Source: Vanessa cardui
Taxonomy: Eukaryota > Arthropoda > Insecta > Lepidoptera > Nymphalidae
Direction of reading: 5' to 3'
NCBI RefSeq assembly: GCF_905220365.1
Contig: NC_061132.1
Location: forward strand, 2,728,001-2,792,000
Length of the DNA: 64,000 nt
Shown here: in pieces, positions 62,235-64,000 of the stretch
How positions within the stretch are numbered: the first letter of the stretch is position 1
Layout: the number at the start of each line of letters is the position of its first letter
Translations under genes and position numbers: made by a program
Notes under the pieces: generated by a model
Told to the model about the DNA's origin: nothing
The model's database searches: none
Seen by the model: the letters and a program-made list of their open reading frames with translations, nothing else

Positions 62235-64000
62235 CTAACAGTTATTAAATTGACTGAGAAAATTGACTGAATATGCAATGTCAGGTCTTGTCAATACTGC
62301 CAAGTACATAAGTCCACCTAGTAATTGCTGATAAGGTATATCACTATTACAATGTTTATTTTCTAGGTTTACATTAAATTTAGGCTCTAAAGGGGTATCC
62401 ATTTCTTTACAATCTGCCATGTTGAATCTATTTAACAACTGATCATTATAATTTTCTTGGCTTAAAGTTACTGTACCAACTTTTTTATCAATATTAACAT
62501 TCATTCCCAAACAATTTTTAACCTGTCCAAGATCCTTAATTTTGAACTTAGAACTCAATACCAATTTTAAATTATTACATTCTGTATTATCATTTGAAAA
62601 TATGAACAAGTCGTCTACATACAATGCAACAATTGTTTTTTTATCAGAATTATTTTTAGTATACAAACATGGTTCCAACTTAGAACGTTTATAACCAATA
62701 TCAAGAAGACAATCATCAACCTTCCTGTACCAGGCCCTTGAAGATTGTTTAAGACCGTATATTGCTTTATTCAATTTAAGCACTTTATTATTATTCTCAG
62801 AACCCAACAAGCATTCTGGTGTCTGCATATAAATGGTCTCTTCAAGGTCCCCATTCAGGAAAGCTGTAGTGACATCAAGATGTGTCACATCTAAGTCTAG
62901 TTTTACAGACAATGCAAACAGCAATCTTAGTGTTGAATGCCTAACCACTGGTGAAAAAGTCTCTGAATAGTCTATATTATGTTTCTGCATAAATCCCTTG
63001 GCCACTAAGCGTGCACGATACCGCACTTTATCATTACTGTCAAGCTTTTTACGCAACACCCACTTACACTTCACTATTGTTTCACCACTTTTTGGCATGT
63101 CCACTAATTCCCATGCATTGCTATCTTCGAAACACTGAAGTACTTCTTTTACAGCTGACAACCACTGATTCTTCTCCGCACCTTGTAGTGCCTCCTCTAT
63201 AGACAAGCTGCTAGCATCATCGAATACTTCCTCAGGAATACACATATTCGTCATGATATACCGTTCAGGTTTCTTCTTTATCCTAGTTGACTTAGGTCGA
63301 GTGGGCAAACCTGAAGCATCTTCATAATCGCTCGGTATATAATCTTCATCTGAAGTTCCTGTTCTGTCTTCCGTTAGCGTCTCATCTATATTCTCTAAAG
63401 TAGATGTTTCTTTATTAGTGTCATCATCCCCCACTGAACATGACTTCTCTCTTCCTTCACTCTCCACAACTGGTATAGTGATTTCTGGATTCTTCTCATC
63501 TTCCATTACTACTACAACATCTCTACTTGTTGTTATTCGTTTTGTCCTAGCATCATATATTCGATAACCTTTGATATCTTCAGGATATCCCACAAGGATC
63601 TGTTTCTGTGCTTTTCTGTCCCACTTCAGACGTTTAGCCTTTGCCACATGCACCATGACGCTGCTACTGAATATCCTAAGGTAACTGATATCTGGTTTGT
63701 GTCCAAACCAAACCTCATATGGGGTCTTATCATTCAGTGAAGGAAGTGCTGTTCTATTGTGAAGATACACAGCAGTGTGAGTCGCTTCAGCCCAAAACTC
63801 TTTTCCAAGCTTAGAGTCGAATAATAAGCACCTAGCTTTTTCAACTACCGTCCGGTTATTACGCTCCGATAAGCCATTTTGCTCGGGCGTGTATGGATTA
63901 CTTCTTTGGTGAGTGATACCTTCCTTACTTAGAAATGAGTCAAATTCTTTGTTACAATACTCACATCCATTATCGCTTCTATTTATTTTTATCTTCTTGC
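62235..64000 (-). CDS. Ty1/copia integrase C-terminus and reverse transcriptase, partial
   Basis: The frame enters from the window edge with integrase (the Asp of NRSDNGCEY near 63960, the Glu of EQNGLSERNNRTVVEKARC near 63880) and the copia linker TPYEVWFGHKPDISYLRIF. An acidic, Ser/Thr-rich connector precedes reverse transcriptase: NAWELVDMPKSGETIVKCKW, RYRARLVAKGFMQ, LDVTTAFLNGDLEETIYMQT, KAIYGLKQSSRAWY and the active site IVALYVDDLFIF. It ends RPDIAYSVNFLSQFNN with TAG at 62235-62237, where an intact element reads on into RNase H. Some 590 codons are open. Confidence 0.92.
   Translation of the reverse strand, partial: KKIKINRSDNGCEYCNKEFDSFLSKEGITHQRSNPYTPEQNGLSERNNRTVVEKARCLLFDSKLGKEFWAEATHTAVYLHNRTALPSLNDKTPYEVWFGHKPDISYLRIFSSSVMVHVAKAKRLKWDRKAQKQILVGYPEDIKGYRIYDARTKRITTSRDVVVVMEDEKNPEITIPVVESEGREKSCSVGDDDTNKETSTLENIDETLTEDRTGTSDEDYIPSDYEDASGLPTRPKSTRIKKKPERYIMTNMCIPEEVFDDASSLSIEEALQGAEKNQWLSAVKEVLQCFEDSNAWELVDMPKSGETIVKCKWVLRKKLDSNDKVRYRARLVAKGFMQKHNIDYSETFSPVVRHSTLRLLFALSVKLDLDVTHLDVTTAFLNGDLEETIYMQTPECLLGSENNNKVLKLNKAIYGLKQSSRAWYRKVDDCLLDIGYKRSKLEPCLYTKNNSDKKTIVALYVDDLFIFSNDNTECNNLKLVLSSKFKIKDLGQVKNCLGMNVNIDKKVGTVTLSQENYNDQLLNRFNMADCKEMDTPLEPKFNVNLENKHCNSDIPYQQLLGGLMYLAVLTRPDIAYSVNFLSQFNNC

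Larger units (their letters stand above)
61870..64000 (-). mobile_element. Ty1/copia LTR retrotransposon, partial, running off the window
   Basis: Coding sequence in the order integrase, reverse transcriptase, RNase H (Ty1/copia order) runs minus from beyond 64000 to about 61887. RNase H is cut short: after the ALSSAEAEYMGIAEA block the frame ends at LFNLEAL and the usual last 60 residues and an LTR are not seen. It begins about 135 bp downstream of the GR-F stop codon. Confidence 0.9.

Noticed and set aside
1..64000. CRISPR array, bacterial operon or phage
   Set aside because: Spliced genes, SINEs and LINEs show an animal genome; no regularly spaced short repeats were seen.

Overview
The window looks like AT-rich insect DNA, most likely from a butterfly or moth. 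The evidence is a cluster of insect gustatory receptor (GR) genes with phase-consistent short introns, several copies of a tRNA-headed SINE of a type I know from butterflies, and RTE, Dong-like, Penelope-like, Harbinger, Tc1/mariner-like, Ty3/gypsy and Ty1/copia elements. The order is inferred from repeat character; I cannot name a species.

The backbone is a decaying GR cluster with at least eight loci, assembled here exon by exon from splice sites and phase. Family I (GR-A and GR-B on minus, GR-C on plus) has four exons and ends in a TYTIV..QF-type motif. Family II (GR-D and GR-G on minus, GR-F and GR-H on plus, GR-E remnants on minus) has up to eight exons with the same intron phases in every copy. 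Nearly all carry lesions: a Trp-to-stop change in GR-A, two compensating frameshifts plus a transposon in the last exon of GR-B, a frameshift and a lost splice donor in GR-C, a one-base deletion in GR-F, an in-frame stop in GR-G, and a frameshift plus Trp-to-stop in GR-H. Only GR-D reads cleanly, through exons 2 to 8, and its first exon was not found.

Layout: 1-4.8 kb repeats and a mosaic RTE LINE; 4.8-11.5 kb GR-A and GR-B, with a 1966-bp DD82E (Sailor-type) transposon inside the last exon of GR-B; 12.5-17.3 kb GR-H, whose last intron holds an apparently intact 3.4-kb PIF/Harbinger element with two spliced ORFs; 17.5-25 kb LINEs, including a Dong-like element abutting an RTE element with an uninterrupted 1035-codon frame; 27.4-34.1 kb GR-C and GR-G tail to tail; 36.6-41.5 kb GR-D; 42.5-44 kb a composite repeat ending in a long palindrome; 45.8-50 kb a trypsin remnant, GR-E exons, a Penelope-like fragment and a CRAL-TRIO remnant; 50.8-61.7 kb GR-F, whose 7.4-kb second intron holds a 5252-bp Ty3/gypsy element nested inside another repeat; 61.9-64 kb a Ty1/copia element running off the window.

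The transposons and the receptors are interleaved: one transposon sits in a receptor exon and many others in receptor introns. The main story is turnover of a chemoreceptor cluster by point lesions and mobile elements. I see no operon-like or defence-type system, and no CRISPR, rRNA or genuine tRNA gene.
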